From positions 1 to 64,000 of the forward strand of contig NZ_FMVJ01000017.1 of the NCBI RefSeq assembly GCF_900102135.1: DNA of 64,000 nt, given 5' to 3'. Each line of letters opens with the position of its first letter. The first letter of the stretch is position 1. Under the pieces are notes generated by a model, which was not told the DNA's origin, made no database searches, and worked only from the letters and a program-made list of their open reading frames with translations. Shown one piece after another: positions 18,686 through 28,207 of the stretch. The position numbers and the translations under genes are program-made. The DNA comes from Microvirga guangxiensis. GTDB taxonomy: Bacteria; Pseudomonadota; Alphaproteobacteria; Rhizobiales; Beijerinckiaceae.

Positions 18686-20059
18686 ATGAGAATTTCGGAG
18701 ATCATGACCCGCAACGTTCGCGTGGTCTCGCCCGACAGAACCATTCAGGAGGCCGCGCGCCTCATGGATGAAATGAATGTCGGCGTGCTGCCCGTCTGCG
18801 ACGGACGTCGCCTGCGCGGCATGCTGACGGACAGGGATATCACCGTTCGCGCCACCGCCGCCGGTCTCCCGCCCGACACCACGCGCGTGCGCGATATCAT
18901 GTCGGATAATGTGTGGTGGTGCTTCGACGACGACGATGTGGGCCATATCGTCCAGCTGATGAGCGATCATCAGATCCGCCGCCTTCCCGTTGTCGATCAC
19001 GACAAGCATCTCGTCGGCATCGTCGCGCTCGGTGATCTCGCAACCGACAGCGAAGACGATGCTTCACGCGCGCTCCGGCGCATCTCCACTCCCTCCGAGC
19101 CCGACCGCAGCGGAACTCCGACATCGCGGCGCGCGGATCAAACGCGCGGCGGTGGGCAGGCACGCCTGACAGGCGATGAGCGGCGGGAACTGGAACAGCG
19201 CATGAGCCGTGACGATGACGATTGGCGTCATCGCCCGCACGATTATCGTGAAGATCGAGGCAGGCAGGCCGGGCGCGACGACAGGCGCGGCGGCGTCGAG
19301 TTCCGTTTCCGTGACGAGGACGATGTGCGCGCGGCCTTCGGCAGCTTCGGCTATCCCGGCGAGGAAGGCAGGCGCGATGCGCGCATGCGCGGCGGGTTCG
19401 GCGGCGATGGCTATCAGAGCTATGGCGACGAATATGCCGGCCGCGGTTCTGCCGGGCGAGGCTATCAGCCGAAGCGCTATGGCGCCTCCACCATCACAGG
19501 CGAGCGCGCGCGTCCCGGCGACGACAGCAGCGAGAGCGACCGCCTCATGCAGGATCGCGAGCGGACCTGGAGCCTCGTCAACGAGCGCCGCGACCACAGC
19601 AACTATGGCATGGGTCCGGGCAACACCCGCTTCGGCAACGACGCCACCGCCAGCCGCGGCGAGGTGCGCCGCGAGGATCATCGCGGGCGAGGTCCGCGCA
19701 ACTATCAGCGCTCCGATGACCGCATCCGCGAGGATGTAAACGAGCGTCTCAGCGACGACGTTCGCGTCGATGCTTCGGAAATCGAAGTCGCCGTGCAGAA
19801 CCGCGAGGTCACGCTGACCGGTACTGTCCGTGACCGCAACGAGAAGCGCTGGGCCGAAGACATCGCCGAGTCCGTGTCAGGCGTCTCCCATGTGCAGAAC
19901 AATCTGCGCGTCGGCCAGACCCAGGGTACGCACAGGACCGGCACCGAAGCGGGCGACGCAGCTGCCGCCAGCGGCAATCCCGGCAGCGGCACGGCGGGTG
20001 CCGCAACCGGCACGGCTGCAGGCGGACGCGCGAGCGGAAAGCAGCGGCAGACGTCGTAG
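18686..20059 (+). CDS. CBS-pair and BON domain protein with charged low-complexity linker
   Basis: About 457 residues. The N-terminus is a tandem CBS pair (ISEIMTRNVRVVSPDRTIQE to about residue 125, second repeat beginning VRDIMSDNVWWCFDDDDVG), which usually binds adenosyl ligands. A linker of over 200 residues, rich in Arg, Asp and Gly, follows. A BON domain at about 343-410 (DVNERLSDDVRVDASEIEVA, VTLTGTVRDRNEKRWAEDIA) suggests membrane or envelope association, yet no signal peptide is visible. A Gly/Ala/Thr-rich tail ends the protein. ATG 18686 is chosen for the GAGAGGG ribosome site; 18677 is an alternative. The domain combination is typical of stress-related proteins in Hyphomicrobiales. 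Confidence 0.85.
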   Translation: MRISEIMTRNVRVVSPDRTIQEAARLMDEMNVGVLPVCDGRRLRGMLTDRDITVRATAAGLPPDTTRVRDIMSDNVWWCFDDDDVGHIVQLMSDHQIRRLPVVDHDKHLVGIVALGDLATDSEDDASRALRRISTPSEPDRSGTPTSRRADQTRGGGQARLTGDERRELEQRMSRDDDDWRHRPHDYREDRGRQAGRDDRRGGVEFRFRDEDDVRAAFGSFGYPGEEGRRDARMRGGFGGDGYQSYGDEYAGRGSAGRGYQPKRYGASTITGERARPGDDSSESDRLMQDRERTWSLVNERRDHSNYGMGPGNTRFGNDATASRGEVRREDHRGRGPRNYQRSDDRIREDVNERLSDDVRVDASEIEVAVQNREVTLTGTVRDRNEKRWAEDIAESVSGVSHVQNNLRVGQTQGTHRTGTEAGDAAAASGNPGSGTAGAATGTAAGGRASGKQRQTS

Positions 20060-20121
20060 GAGCCGCTTCACTTGCCTCTGCTCTCAGCCTGAATGTCTGG
20101 CTCCATATGGCGCGTGTTTCC

Positions 20122-20223
20122 TTCCCCCTTGTGGGGAGGGCTAGGGTGGGGGTGCAAGCGCTGAACTAGACCAGCGTAACGCCGACACCCCCACCTCCAA
20201 CTCCTCCCCACAAGGGGGAGGAG
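20122..20223. repeat. Dispersed inverted repeat, family R2
   Basis: An imperfect inverted repeat of about 100 bases. One end reads CCCCCTTGTGGGGAGGG and the other reads CCTCCCCACAAGGGGGAGG, with C/G-rich inner arms around a short centre. Copies occur at 34904-35152 and 63661-63764. It lies downstream of the CBS-BON gene and of thrS, a typical position for such extragenic repeats. Confidence 0.8.
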
Positions 20224-20271
20224 AGTTCCAGCGTTTTCTGAGCGAGCCCCTCAGACTGATTGTGCTGAAAG

Positions 20272-20301
20272 AAAAAAGGCGGCGCTGTCATAAGCGCCGC
20301 C
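20272..20301 (-). terminator. Intrinsic terminator for thrS
   Basis: A perfect 8-bp stem (GGCGGCGC / GCGCCGCC, 20278-20285 and 20294-20301) with an eight-base loop. On the minus strand it is followed by a six-T run. It sits 25 bases after the thrS stop. The plus strand also has a short T run, so it may act in both directions. Confidence 0.85.
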
Positions 20302-20325
20302 TTTTCTCAATGATGCGATGAGGTC

Positions 20326-22344
20326 TTAAGCCACAGTCCGCTCGACCACGTGCTGTCCGTCGAGAGTGGCGTGGCCTTCCGGCTCCGCCACTGCCTGCGC
20401 GACACGCTTGAGATCCGGCGTGATCGCCTCTTCGGCGAGCGCCTTCAGGGCCTCGTCGAGCGACATGGACTTCTGGTCCTGGCTGCCGAGGCGACGGATC
20501 GAGACAGTGCGCTCGGCGGCTTCCTTGCGGCCGACCACGAGGAGCACAGGCACCTTCACCAGCGAATGCTCGCGGACCTTGTAGTTGATCTTCTCGTTGC
20601 GAAGATCGGCCTCGACGCGAAGGCCTGCGGCTTCGGCAGCCTTCACCACTTCCATGGCATATTCGTCGCCCTCGGAGGTGATGGTGGCCACCACCACTTG
20701 CGTCGGCGCTAGCCAGAGCGGGAAGTGACCGGCGAAGTGCTCGATTAGGATGCCGGTGAAGCGCTCCATGGAGCCGCAGATCGCGCGGTGCACCATGACG
20801 GGCGTCTTCTTCTGGCCGTCCGCATCCACATAGAACGCGCCGAACCGCTCCGGCAGGTTGAAGTCCACCTGCGTGGTGCCGCACTGCCAGTCGCGGCCGA
20901 TGGCATCGCGCAGCACGTACTCGAACTTCGGCCCGTAGAACGCGCCCTCGCCCGGGTTGATCGCGGTCTTGATGCGTCCGCCGGACTGATCCTCGATCTG
21001 CTTGAGCACGCGGGTCATCACCTCTTCGGCGTGATCCCACATCTCGTCGGTGCCGACGCGCTTTTCAGGGCGCGTGGAAAGCTTCACGACGATATCGCCG
21101 AAGCCGAAATCGGCATAGGTGGAGAGGATCAGGTCGTTGATCTTCAGGCATTCCTCGGCAAGCTGCTCTTCCGTGCAGAAGATATGCGCGTCGTCCTGCG
21201 TGAAGCCGCGTACACGCATGAGGCCGTGCAGCGCGCCCGACGGCTCGTAGCGATGCACGTTGCCGAATTCGGCGAGGCGCAGCGGCAGGTCGCGGTACGA
21301 CTTCAGGCCGTGCTTGAAGATCTGCACGTGACCCGGGCAGTTCATCGGCTTGATCGCGAAGACGCGATCGTCCTCGGTCTGCGTCGCGAACATGTTCTCG
21401 CGGTACCAGCCCCAGTGACCGGAGGTTTCCCACAGAGCCTTGTCGAGGATCTGCGGCGCGTTGACCTCCTTGTACTCGCCCTTCAGGCGGCGGCGCATGT
21501 AGGAGATCAGCTCCTGGAACACCGTCCAGCCCTTCGGATGCCAGAACACGACGCCCGGCCCCTCCTCCTGGAAGTGGAACAGGTCCATCTCACGGCCGAG
21601 ACGACGGTGATCGCGCTTCTCGGCTTCCTCGAGCTGATGGATGTAGTTGTCGAGGTCTTCCTGGCTCGCCCAAGCGGTCGCGTAGATGCGGGTGAGCATC
21701 GCGTTGTTGGAGTCGCCGCGCCAATAGGCGCCTGCGACCTTCATGAGCTTGAACGCGTTGCCGATCTTGCCCGTGGAAGACATGTGCGGACCACGGCAGA
21801 GATCGAACCAGTCGCCCTGGAAATAGATCTTCAGATCCTGGCCTTCCGGGATCGCGTCGATGAGCTCGATCTTGTAGGTCTCGCCCTTCTCGGCGAACAC
21901 CTTCTTGGCCTTGTCGCGGCTCCACACTTCCTTCGTGAAGGGCTTATCGCGCGCGATGATCTCGCGCATCTTCGCCTCGATGGCCGGGAAGTCTTCCGGC
22001 GTGAAGGGCTCGTTGCGCGCGAAGTCGTAATAGAAGCCATTCTCGATCACGGGACCGATGGTCACCTGCGTTCCCGGGAACAGCTCCTGCACCGCCTCGG
22101 CGAGCACGTGCGCGGCATCGTGCCGGATCAGCTCCAGCGAGCGCGGGTCCTCGCGGTTCAAAAATTCGATCTTGGCATCCTCTGTGATCGGATCGGCGAG
22201 ATCCGTCACGGTGCCGTCCAGCGCCATGGCGACCGTGCGCTTGGCGAGCGACTTGGCAATGCCTTCCACGATCTCGCGGCCGGAAATGCCGGGCTCGTAC
22301 TGGCGCTGGGCGCCATCGGGAAATGTCAGGGTAATCATCGTCAC
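20326..22344 (-). CDS. thrS: Threonyl-tRNA synthetase
   Basis: 672-residue class II synthetase that charges tRNA-Thr in the cytosol. The N-terminal TGS domain ([20 protein letters not shown]) is followed by the editing domain with [11 protein letters not shown], then the catalytic core with the zinc-site block [20 protein letters not shown] and motif 2 region [20 protein letters not shown]. The C-terminal anticodon-binding domain includes [18 protein letters not shown]. The GTG start at 22344 is five bases from AGGAG; an ATG two codons later (22338) is the alternative. The only tRNA-Thr seen in the window lies at 8686, unlinked. Confidence 0.97.
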   Translation of the reverse strand: MTMITLTFPDGAQRQYEPGISGREIVEGIAKSLAKRTVAMALDGTVTDLADPITEDAKIEFLNREDPRSLELIRHDAAHVLAEAVQELFPGTQVTIGPVIENGFYYDFARNEPFTPEDFPAIEAKMREIIARDKPFTKEVWSRDKAKKVFAEKGETYKIELIDAIPEGQDLKIYFQGDWFDLCRGPHMSSTGKIGNAFKLMKVAGAYWRGDSNNAMLTRIYATAWASQEDLDNYIHQLEEAEKRDHRRLGREMDLFHFQEEGPGVVFWHPKGWTVFQELISYMRRRLKGEYKEVNAPQILDKALWETSGHWGWYRENMFATQTEDDRVFAIKPMNCPGHVQIFKHGLKSYRDLPLRLAEFGNVHRYEPSGALHGLMRVRGFTQDDAHIFCTEEQLAEECLKINDLILSTYADFGFGDIVVKLSTRPEKRVGTDEMWDHAEEVMTRVLKQIEDQSGGRIKTAINPGEGAFYGPKFEYVLRDAIGRDWQCGTTQVDFNLPERFGAFYVDADGQKKTPVMVHRAICGSMERFTGILIEHFAGHFPLWLAPTQVVVATITSEGDEYAMEVVKAAEAAGLRVEADLRNEKINYKVREHSLVKVPVLLVVGRKEAAERTVSIRRLGSQDQKSMSLDEALKALAEEAITPDLKRVAQAVAEPEGHATLDGQHVVERTVA

Positions 22345-22410
22345 AATGTCTCCTGGCTCACTCCTGCCAACGGAGCAGGTAAGCGGGGGCCGACGGTTTG
22401 TTGGAAAAGG

Positions 22411-22773
22411 CTAAGACCGGTCGCCGTCAGGTTCGACCGCCTCGCACGTCATCGGGGGAGCGTTGACGCCCCGCCAGCGACCATAGGCCCACGGCTTATA
22501 CCAGCCCGAGCCTTCGGGCAATGTTTCAGGAACATTGTCGATGCCGTGGGTGCCGAAGGGACCGCAGCGGCAGATGCGGGCCAAGCCCATCCAGCCCCCC
22601 GCCCAGAAGCCATGCTTCTGGATCGCCTCGTCCGTGTATTCGGAACAGGACGGCAGGTGCCGGCACTGGCGGCCGATCAGCCCCGACAGGCTCAGCTGAT
22701 AGCCTCGGATCGCCAAGTGAGCGGCCTTGCGGGGAAATTGCCTTACCGCCGTCGTTTCAGGCCTGCGTGTCAC
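22411..22773 (-). CDS. yidD: Membrane protein insertion efficiency factor YidD
   Basis: A 120-residue YidD-family protein that assists YidC-dependent inner-membrane protein insertion. Family features are the amphipathic start (AIRGYQLSLSGLIGRQCRHL), the Cys-rich core CRHLPSCSEYTDEAIQKHG, and GGWMGLARICRCGPFGTHGI. Its C-terminal extension is longer than the E. coli 85-residue protein, as is usual for alphaproteobacteria. It lies 66 bases upstream of thrS on the same strand and may share a transcript with it. Confidence 0.95.
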   Translation of the reverse strand: MTRRPETTAVRQFPRKAAHLAIRGYQLSLSGLIGRQCRHLPSCSEYTDEAIQKHGFWAGGWMGLARICRCGPFGTHGIDNVPETLPEGSGWYKPWAYGRWRGVNAPPMTCEAVEPDGDRS

Positions 22774-22930
22774 CTATGGCTCCCAATCTGCTGGCATGCA
22801 TGGGCCTTCATGTAGAGGCAGCGGGCGCGAGACCCAAGACCCAGCCTCCAAGCCCTAGCCTCCAAGACCCCTCCTTAAAGCCACTGGCTTTCAAATGGTG
22901 CTGAGCGGCATTCCGAAAAACATATTGTGT

Positions 22931-22950
22931 TATAATGTTTCGCATATAAT
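22931..22950 (+). promoter_or_regulatory. Putative promoter of the radical SAM gene (two TATAAT boxes)
   Basis: Two exact TATAAT hexamers stand at 22931-22936 and 22945-22950 in an AT-rich patch that contrasts with the surroundings, 40-60 bases before the radical SAM start. No convincing -35 hexamer at 17 bp was found for either, so the call rests on the -10 boxes and base composition. Confidence 0.4.
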
Positions 22951-22989
22951 CTGAGTGCTGGATCTCTCAGAAGGGCAGGATCAAGAGCA

Positions 22990-24021
22990 ATGACGATCAC
23001 GATCGGCAAGTTCATCTGGGATATTACCTACGCTTGCCCTCTGCAGTGCATCCATTGCTACACGGAATCGGGCCGCAGGCCCGCACGGGCGTTGGATCGG
23101 GATGCGGCCATGCGCGTGGTCGATGTGATCCTAAGGGCTCAACCGCAGAAGATCTCCATCAGCGGAGGAGAACCCCTATCGGTCCGCTGGTCCCTCGAGG
23201 CCATGAAGCGCCTGCATGACGCGGGCATCGCCGTGACCCTGTTCACCAGCGGCTGGTCGATGCCGGATAAGACGGCCGCAGCCCTCGCGGATGCGGTGGC
23301 CAGCGTCGCGGTGAGCATCGACGGAGCCGATGCTTCCATCCACGACATGATCCGGGCTCGCTCGGGCGCCTTCGATCGCGGCATGAAGGCTCTGGATGCC
23401 CTGCATCGAGTGAAAACGGAGCGTCTTGCCGCCGGGCAAAGCTGCTTCACACTGGGCATCGACTACACCCTCACCCGCTCGAACGCCAAGGAAGCGGACC
23501 TGGAGCGGTTCGTCGAGGCTGCCTCGAAGCGGTTTCCGAAGCTCGACTTCATCCGCTTCGGCGCTGTCATCCCCTCGGGCCTTGCAGCCGAGCCGGGCTA
23601 TGAGGCCAGCGAGCTTCTCTCCATCGAGGAGCTGATCGAACTGATCGCCGTCGGACAGCGCCTGAACGCCTGTGCCGTCAACGCTCTCGACATCTCTGTC
23701 ACCGATGTCAGGTATTTCCTGCCTCAGCCAGGCGTCAGCGCCGTCGACCTGGATATTGCGCATCTTGAGCCCGATGGCGCTCTCCGCGCCTTTCCGATTT
23801 ACGAAGCGAAGGTCGGGAATGTTCTCGAGGAATCCCTTGATGTCCTTTGGCCCAAGGTTCGGGCGTGGCGCTCGGACCCCTTCGTCGCCGGGCTGATGGA
23901 ATCGGTCAAGACCATGGCCGATTGGGCCAACACGGCCCGCACCCTCGACCGGCGCTACGGTTCCCCGGACGACCGGGAGCGCATTGCACGGCGCGGGCAG
24001 GCCGAGCTGGAACTGGCCTAG
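22990..24021 (+). CDS. Radical SAM protein, orphan, no SPASM cluster
   Basis: 343 residues. The radical SAM cluster motif CxxxCxxC is at Cys16, Cys20 and Cys23 (ACPLQCIHCY), with the SAM-contact motif ISISGGEPLS near residue 58 and SVAVSIDGADASIHD in the middle strand. The N-terminal layout resembles PqqE/MftC-type peptide-modifying enzymes, but the C-terminal part has no Cys cluster, so there is no SPASM auxiliary domain. No obvious precursor peptide or partner enzyme is adjacent: yidD and thrS are divergent, and the IscU-like scaffold is convergent with a four-base overlap. The reaction is unknown. Confidence 0.88.
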   Translation: MTITIGKFIWDITYACPLQCIHCYTESGRRPARALDRDAAMRVVDVILRAQPQKISISGGEPLSVRWSLEAMKRLHDAGIAVTLFTSGWSMPDKTAAALADAVASVAVSIDGADASIHDMIRARSGAFDRGMKALDALHRVKTERLAAGQSCFTLGIDYTLTRSNAKEADLERFVEAASKRFPKLDFIRFGAVIPSGLAAEPGYEASELLSIEELIELIAVGQRLNACAVNALDISVTDVRYFLPQPGVSAVDLDIAHLEPDGALRAFPIYEAKVGNVLEESLDVLWPKVRAWRSDPFVAGLMESVKTMADWANTARTLDRRYGSPDDRERIARRGQAELELA

Positions 24022-24458
24022 CTCATGTCTCGGCGCGCCTCGATCTGATCAAGGGCATCGACCACTGCGTCGAATGTCAGCAGAATCGAGGCATGACGGG
24101 CCTTGTAGTCCCGAAGGGGCTCAAGAACCTTCAAGTCCTCCCACTTGCCCTGCGGCGGCTCGCCGTTCTCCTTGAGAAGCCGGGTCGCCGCTTCTCTCAC
24201 CTCACGCAGTTCCTGGGCCGTGGAGCCGATGACGTGCTGCCCCATGATCGCGCAGGACGCCTGGCCGAGGGCGCAGGCCTTCACGTCGTGGGCGAAACCG
24301 GTCACCACATTGCCTTCGAGCTTCAGGTCGACCGTCACGGTGGAGCCGCAGAGCTTCGAGCGCGCCATCGCCGACGCGTCGGGCTCGGGCAGGCGTCCGA
24401 GGTGAGGGATATTTGCCGCAAGCTCGAGGATGCGGCGGCTATAGATATCGTTCAGCAT
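24018..24458 (-). CDS. IscU/SufU-like iron-sulfur scaffold protein, third Cys replaced
   Basis: A 146-residue NifU_N-fold protein. Cys37 (SKLCGSTVTVDL) and Cys62 (KACALGQASCAIM) correspond to two of the three cluster ligands of IscU; an extra Cys69 follows. The third ligand segment reads ARHASILLTFDA where E. coli IscU has HCSIL, so Cys is replaced by Ala123. Related alphaproteobacterial proteins share this look, which suggests a carrier or specialised role, not a decayed gene. It may relate to the adjacent radical SAM enzyme, which needs an Fe-S cluster, but they are convergent and not one operon. Confidence 0.82.
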   Translation of the reverse strand: MLNDIYSRRILELAANIPHLGRLPEPDASAMARSKLCGSTVTVDLKLEGNVVTGFAHDVKACALGQASCAIMGQHVIGSTAQELREVREAATRLLKENGEPPQGKWEDLKVLEPLRDYKARHASILLTFDAVVDALDQIEARRDMS

Positions 24459-24632
24459 TCCGGTCTATGAATGTTACCTATGGGAACGTTCTCCGTTCCC
24501 GGTCCATCTAATATAGAGATCATGACCGAACTCCGCGACAGGGCTGTGTGTTGCCTTTAAGACGGAAGACGGGAGTGGAAACGCCGGAGGCATCCCCCGC
24601 TTCCGCATAGTTTTAGTTGAGAGAGGCTCCAC

Positions 24633-25265
24633 ATGAACGATGTGGTTAAGTCCTTGTCCCCGCGTCTGATTCCAGCCGCCGACAAGTCTGACGACCGTCC
24701 CACCCGGGAGGAAGCCGAAGCGGCTGTTCGCACCCTGCTCCGCTGGGCGGGCGACGATCCGCAGCGCGAGGGCCTGCTGGAAACCCCCAAGCGAGTGGCC
24801 AAGGCCTTCAAGGAATTTTATTCCGGCTACGAGGACGATCCGAAGGATGTCCTGAATAAAATCTTCGCTGAAGTGGAAGGTTACGACGATATCGTGCTCG
24901 TGCGCGACATCCCCTTCTATTCCCATTGCGAGCACCACATGGTGCCCTTCTACGGCATGGCTCACATCGCCTATTACCCCACCAAGGGTGTCGTGGGCCT
25001 GTCCAAGCTCGCCCGCCTCGTGGAGGTCTATGCCCGCCGCCTCCAGACCCAGGAGACCATGACGGCGCAGATCGCGGCCGCGATCGAGCAGTTCCTCGAG
25101 CCGCGGGGCGTGGCCGTGATGATCGAGGCCGAGCACATGTGCATGTCCATGCGCGGCGTGCAGAAGGCCGGCGCCATGACCATCACCACCCAGTTTACCG
25201 GCGCCTTCAACGACGCCGCCGAGCAGGTGCGCTTCCTCACGCTCGTGAGACACGGTAAGGCTTGA
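24633..25265 (+). CDS. folE: GTP cyclohydrolase I
   Basis: Converts GTP to 7,8-dihydroneopterin triphosphate, the first step of folate synthesis. Zinc-binding and catalytic residues are visible in [13 protein letters not shown] (Cys and two His) and in [14 protein letters not shown] (His and second Cys). The substrate region [20 protein letters not shown] matches type IA enzymes. 210 residues is the expected length. GAGAGGCTCCAC precedes the ATG. hisI follows after a repeat element. Confidence 0.97.
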   Translation: MNDVVKSLSPRLIPAADKSDDRPTREEAEAAVRTLLRWAGDDPQREGLLETPKRVAKAFKEFYSGYEDDPKDVLNKIFAEVEGYDDIVLVRDIPFYSHCEHHMVPFYGMAHIAYYPTKGVVGLSKLARLVEVYARRLQTQETMTAQIAAAIEQFLEPRGVAVMIEAEHMCMSMRGVQKAGAMTITTQFTGAFNDAAEQVRFLTLVRHGKA

Positions 25266-25304
25266 GGCGCTAAACGTTTCTGCGAACGTTCGACTTGAAC
25301 CCAG

Positions 25305-25409
25305 CCCTCATCCTGAGGGGGATTGCGCAGCAATCCGTCTCGAAGGAGGATTCGGTGAATGCTGGAGCCTCCTTCGAGACGCCGCTTGCAGCGGCTCCTC
25401 GGGAGGAGG
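25305..25409. repeat. Dispersed inverted repeat, family R3
   Basis: An inverted repeat beginning CCCTCATCCTGAGG and containing GTCTCGAAGGAGG and its complement CCTCCTTCGAGAC around a short centre. This is the widely seen Hyphomicrobiales extragenic repeat. A full second copy is at 33801-33902 and a fragment is at 63823-63839. Confidence 0.8.
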
Positions 25410-25448
25410 TTTTTGCTAACCTGAAAAGCCTTTAGCTTCGAGACTCCC

Positions 25449-25865
25449 ATGTGCGCGTCCTGCCCCAGCATCTTCCCGGCTCCCGGCCCCAAAGCCGAAC
25501 TTGAGGAAGGCTCAGCCCTCACTCCGCGCTTCGGTGCGGACGGGCTCGTCACCTGCGTGACCACCGATGCGGCGACGGGCGAATTGCTGATGGTGGCGCA
25601 CATGAACGCCGAGGCCCTCGCCAAGACCCTTGAGACCGGCGAGGCCTGGTACTGGTCGCGTTCGCGCGGCGAGCTTTGGCACAAGGGAGCAACGAGCGGC
25701 CAGATCCAGACCGTCGTCGAGATGCGCGTCGATTGCGATCAGGACGCCCTGTGGCTCAAGGTGAACGTGGCGGGCGATGGCGGCTGCTGCCACACGGGCC
25801 GCCGTTCCTGTTTCTACCGTAAAGTGGAAACGGCGGACGGCAAATCCGGTCTCGTCCCCGTCTAA
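25449..25865 (+). CDS. hisI: Phosphoribosyl-AMP cyclohydrolase
   Basis: Opens the purine ring of phosphoribosyl-AMP in histidine biosynthesis. The core blocks are [37 protein letters not shown] and [14 protein letters not shown], with the zinc-site Cys pair in [15 protein letters not shown]. At 138 residues this is the single-domain enzyme without the HisE fusion. It is alone here; no other his genes are in the window. Confidence 0.96.
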   Translation: MCASCPSIFPAPGPKAELEEGSALTPRFGADGLVTCVTTDAATGELLMVAHMNAEALAKTLETGEAWYWSRSRGELWHKGATSGQIQTVVEMRVDCDQDALWLKVNVAGDGGCCHTGRRSCFYRKVETADGKSGLVPV

Positions 25866-25946
25866 GGCCAGCCGCGCATCGGCGAGGGGCTGCCCCGCTT
25901 TCTTCGACGGGTTTCAAATCGGCTGCATCCCGCTACAAGCGGCGGC

Positions 25947-27095
25947 ATGACAAGACGCGATCTCCTCCCGGCCCGCGCGGCCGTCAGCGCCACGTTCTTC
26001 GGCAACGGCTTCGGCATCGGCATCTGGGCGGCGCAATTGCCCCGGTTCAAGGCCGCACTCGGCCTCTCCGACGGACAGCTCAGCATCGGCCTCCTCGCTT
26101 TCTCCATCGGCGCGGTGCTGCTCATGCCGATCATCGGTTGGGTGATCACGCATGTGGGCAGCCGTCTCGCGACCCTTGTGGCGGCCCTTGCCTTCACTGT
26201 CGGCATGCTGCTCATCGGCCTTGCCCCCAGTCTGAGCCTCTTCGTCGCAGCATCTTTCCTGACGGGCGCGTTCAACGGCTCGCTCGACATTTCCATGAAC
26301 ACCAACGCCACGGTGGTCGAGAGGGCCTGGGGGCAGGCGATCATGTCGTCGTTTCATGCCTTCTTCAGTCTCGGAGGCCTCGTAGGCGCGGCCGCTTCGG
26401 GACTGCTGATCTCCCTCGACCTGTCGATCTTCTCGACCATGCTGGTCTCCTGCATCTTCATGGGGCTGCTTTTCTTGAGCGCGGCTTTCGGCATGATGGT
26501 GGAAACGGACAAGATGGCGACCGAGGGCCACGGCTTCGCCCTGCCCCGCGGTCCCGTGGTGATCGTCGCGGTGCTCGCCATGTTCTGCTTCATCGTCGAA
26601 GGCGCGATGGTGGACTGGACGGCGATCTATCTGGAAACCGTTGCGGGCATGGAACTGCAGAAGGCGTTCATCGGCTTTGCGGCCTTCTCGCTCACCATGA
26701 CCATCTGCCGTTTCCTCGGCGATGCGGTCGTGCGCCGCCTGGGCCGCGCCCGCACCATGCGGCTCGGCGGCCTGCTGGCAGCGGCCGGCCTCCTCCTCGC
26801 AACCGCTCTGCCGCACCCGGTTTCAGCCACCCTCGGCTTCGCCCTCATCGGCTTCGGCCTTGCGAACCTCGTGCCGGTCCTCTTCAGCACGGCGGCGCAG
26901 ATCCCAGGGGTCGCCCCGAGCGCGGGTGTCGCCATGGTGGCGACCCTTGGTTATGGCGGCTACCTCATGGGCCCGCCCCTCATCGGCTTCGGGGGCGATA
27001 TCGTGGGGCTTCGCGCAATGCTTGCAGGCCTGATCCTGTTCGCGCTCACCATCAGCATTTTGTCGCATCGGGCCCTTCGCTCCTCCACTGTTTAG
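25947..27095 (+). CDS. MFS transporter, YbjJ-like
   Basis: 382-residue 12-helix major facilitator. Typical segments are AQLPRFKAALGLSDGQLSIG near the start, FLTGAFNGSLDISMNTNATV in helix 4-5 (a hallmark of YbjJ-type proteins), and LGRARTMRLGGLLAAAGLLL in the central loop. Substrate unknown; relatives are often annotated as putative sugar or drug exporters without proof. It runs in the same direction as the patatin gene, 155 bases apart. Confidence 0.85.
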   Translation: MTRRDLLPARAAVSATFFGNGFGIGIWAAQLPRFKAALGLSDGQLSIGLLAFSIGAVLLMPIIGWVITHVGSRLATLVAALAFTVGMLLIGLAPSLSLFVAASFLTGAFNGSLDISMNTNATVVERAWGQAIMSSFHAFFSLGGLVGAAASGLLISLDLSIFSTMLVSCIFMGLLFLSAAFGMMVETDKMATEGHGFALPRGPVVIVAVLAMFCFIVEGAMVDWTAIYLETVAGMELQKAFIGFAAFSLTMTICRFLGDAVVRRLGRARTMRLGGLLAAAGLLLATALPHPVSATLGFALIGFGLANLVPVLFSTAAQIPGVAPSAGVAMVATLGYGGYLMGPPLIGFGGDIVGLRAMLAGLILFALTISILSHRALRSSTV

Positions 27096-27250
27096 TTTTC
27101 GGCAACGCGACCTAATTGAAACTTGAGGGTAGCGTTCATGCGGCCTTCACCGGATTGGCTCATGAATGGAACGAGCGGCCTTGGAGTGAAGCCATGTTGT
27201 GGGACGGGATTGCCCGGCGCAGCGCCGGAATCGGCGGAGGCGGAGGCTCG

Positions 27251-28207
27251 ATGGACGAAACCAAACAACCGATCGAGCATACCCCACGCGCGAAGGTGAA
27301 GATCGGCCTCGCCCTCGGCGGCGGCGCGGCGCGCGGCTGGTCCCATATCGGCGTGCTGCGGGTTCTCGAAGAGGCCGGCATTGTCCCCGATGTGATCGCC
27401 GGCTGCTCCATCGGCGCGGTGGTCGGCGGCTGCTACGCCGCGGGAAAGCTCGACGAGCTCGAGGCCTTTTCCCTGTCGCTCACGAAGCGGCGCGTCATGG
27501 GCCTGCTCGATTTCCATTTCAGTGGCGCGGGTCTGATCGCTGGAGGGCGTCTTCAGAGGCTTCTCGATCAGGACCTCACCGATCGCCGCGTCGAGACCCT
27601 GCCCATCAAGTTCTGCACCATCGCCACGGAGCTGACGAGCGGCCACGAAATCTGGCTGACCCGCGGACCTCTCGTCCAGGCGATGCGGGCCTCCTATGCC
27701 CTGCCCGGCGTGTTCGATCCCGTTCTAATCGGTGGACGATGGCTCATGGATGGCGCGCTGGTGAACCCCATTCCGATCACAGCGGCACGCGCCCTCGGCG
27801 CTGACCTCGTGATCTGCGTGAACCTCAACGGCGAAGTGCGGGTGCGCGGAACGGTCATCCAATCCTACGATTCCGAGACGAGCGATCAGAAGGAAATCGA
27901 GGAAGTCATCGAGGACGCGCCCCGCAAGTGGAGTCTCTTCTCGAGCACGCGCGGCGAGCGGCAGCGCAAGCCCGACGCGCCCGGCATGGCGACGGTGATG
28001 GTGGATGCCTTCAACATCACCCAGGACCGCATCGCGCGTTCACGCCTCGCAGGGGATCCGCCGGACGTCATGATTGCGCCCAAGCTGGCGAAGATGGGCC
28101 TGTTCGAGTTCCACCGCGCGCAGGAATGCATCACGCTCGGGCGACAGGCCACGGAACGCGCCCTGCCGGATATTCTGGAGCTGATCCAGGAATCGCAAGC
28201 AACCTGA
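27251..28207 (+). CDS. Patatin-like phospholipase (RssA-type)
   Basis: A 318-residue patatin-fold acyl hydrolase. The oxyanion-hole motif GGGAARG is at residues 23-29, the nucleophile elbow GCSIG at 51-55 (Ser53), and the catalytic Asp in LMDGAL near 167. It probably cleaves phospholipid or lysophospholipid acyl chains at the cytoplasmic face of the membrane. ATG 27251 follows a GGAGG site; longer frames upstream lack one. Its stop codon abuts the stop of the convergent CBS gene with no spacer. Confidence 0.92.
   Translation: MDETKQPIEHTPRAKVKIGLALGGGAARGWSHIGVLRVLEEAGIVPDVIAGCSIGAVVGGCYAAGKLDELEAFSLSLTKRRVMGLLDFHFSGAGLIAGGRLQRLLDQDLTDRRVETLPIKFCTIATELTSGHEIWLTRGPLVQAMRASYALPGVFDPVLIGGRWLMDGALVNPIPITAARALGADLVICVNLNGEVRVRGTVIQSYDSETSDQKEIEEVIEDAPRKWSLFSSTRGERQRKPDAPGMATVMVDAFNITQDRIARSRLAGDPPDVMIAPKLAKMGLFEFHRAQECITLGRQATERALPDILELIQESQAT

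Noticed and set aside
20788-22815. A 675-codon frame on the plus strand opposite thrS
   Set aside because: It lies almost wholly opposite the threonyl-tRNA synthetase gene, whose motifs are unambiguous, and shows no domain.
22774-22989. A RiPP precursor peptide ahead of the radical SAM gene
   Set aside because: No short frame with a ribosome site and plausible leader-core structure was found in the gap or overlapping the enzyme start.
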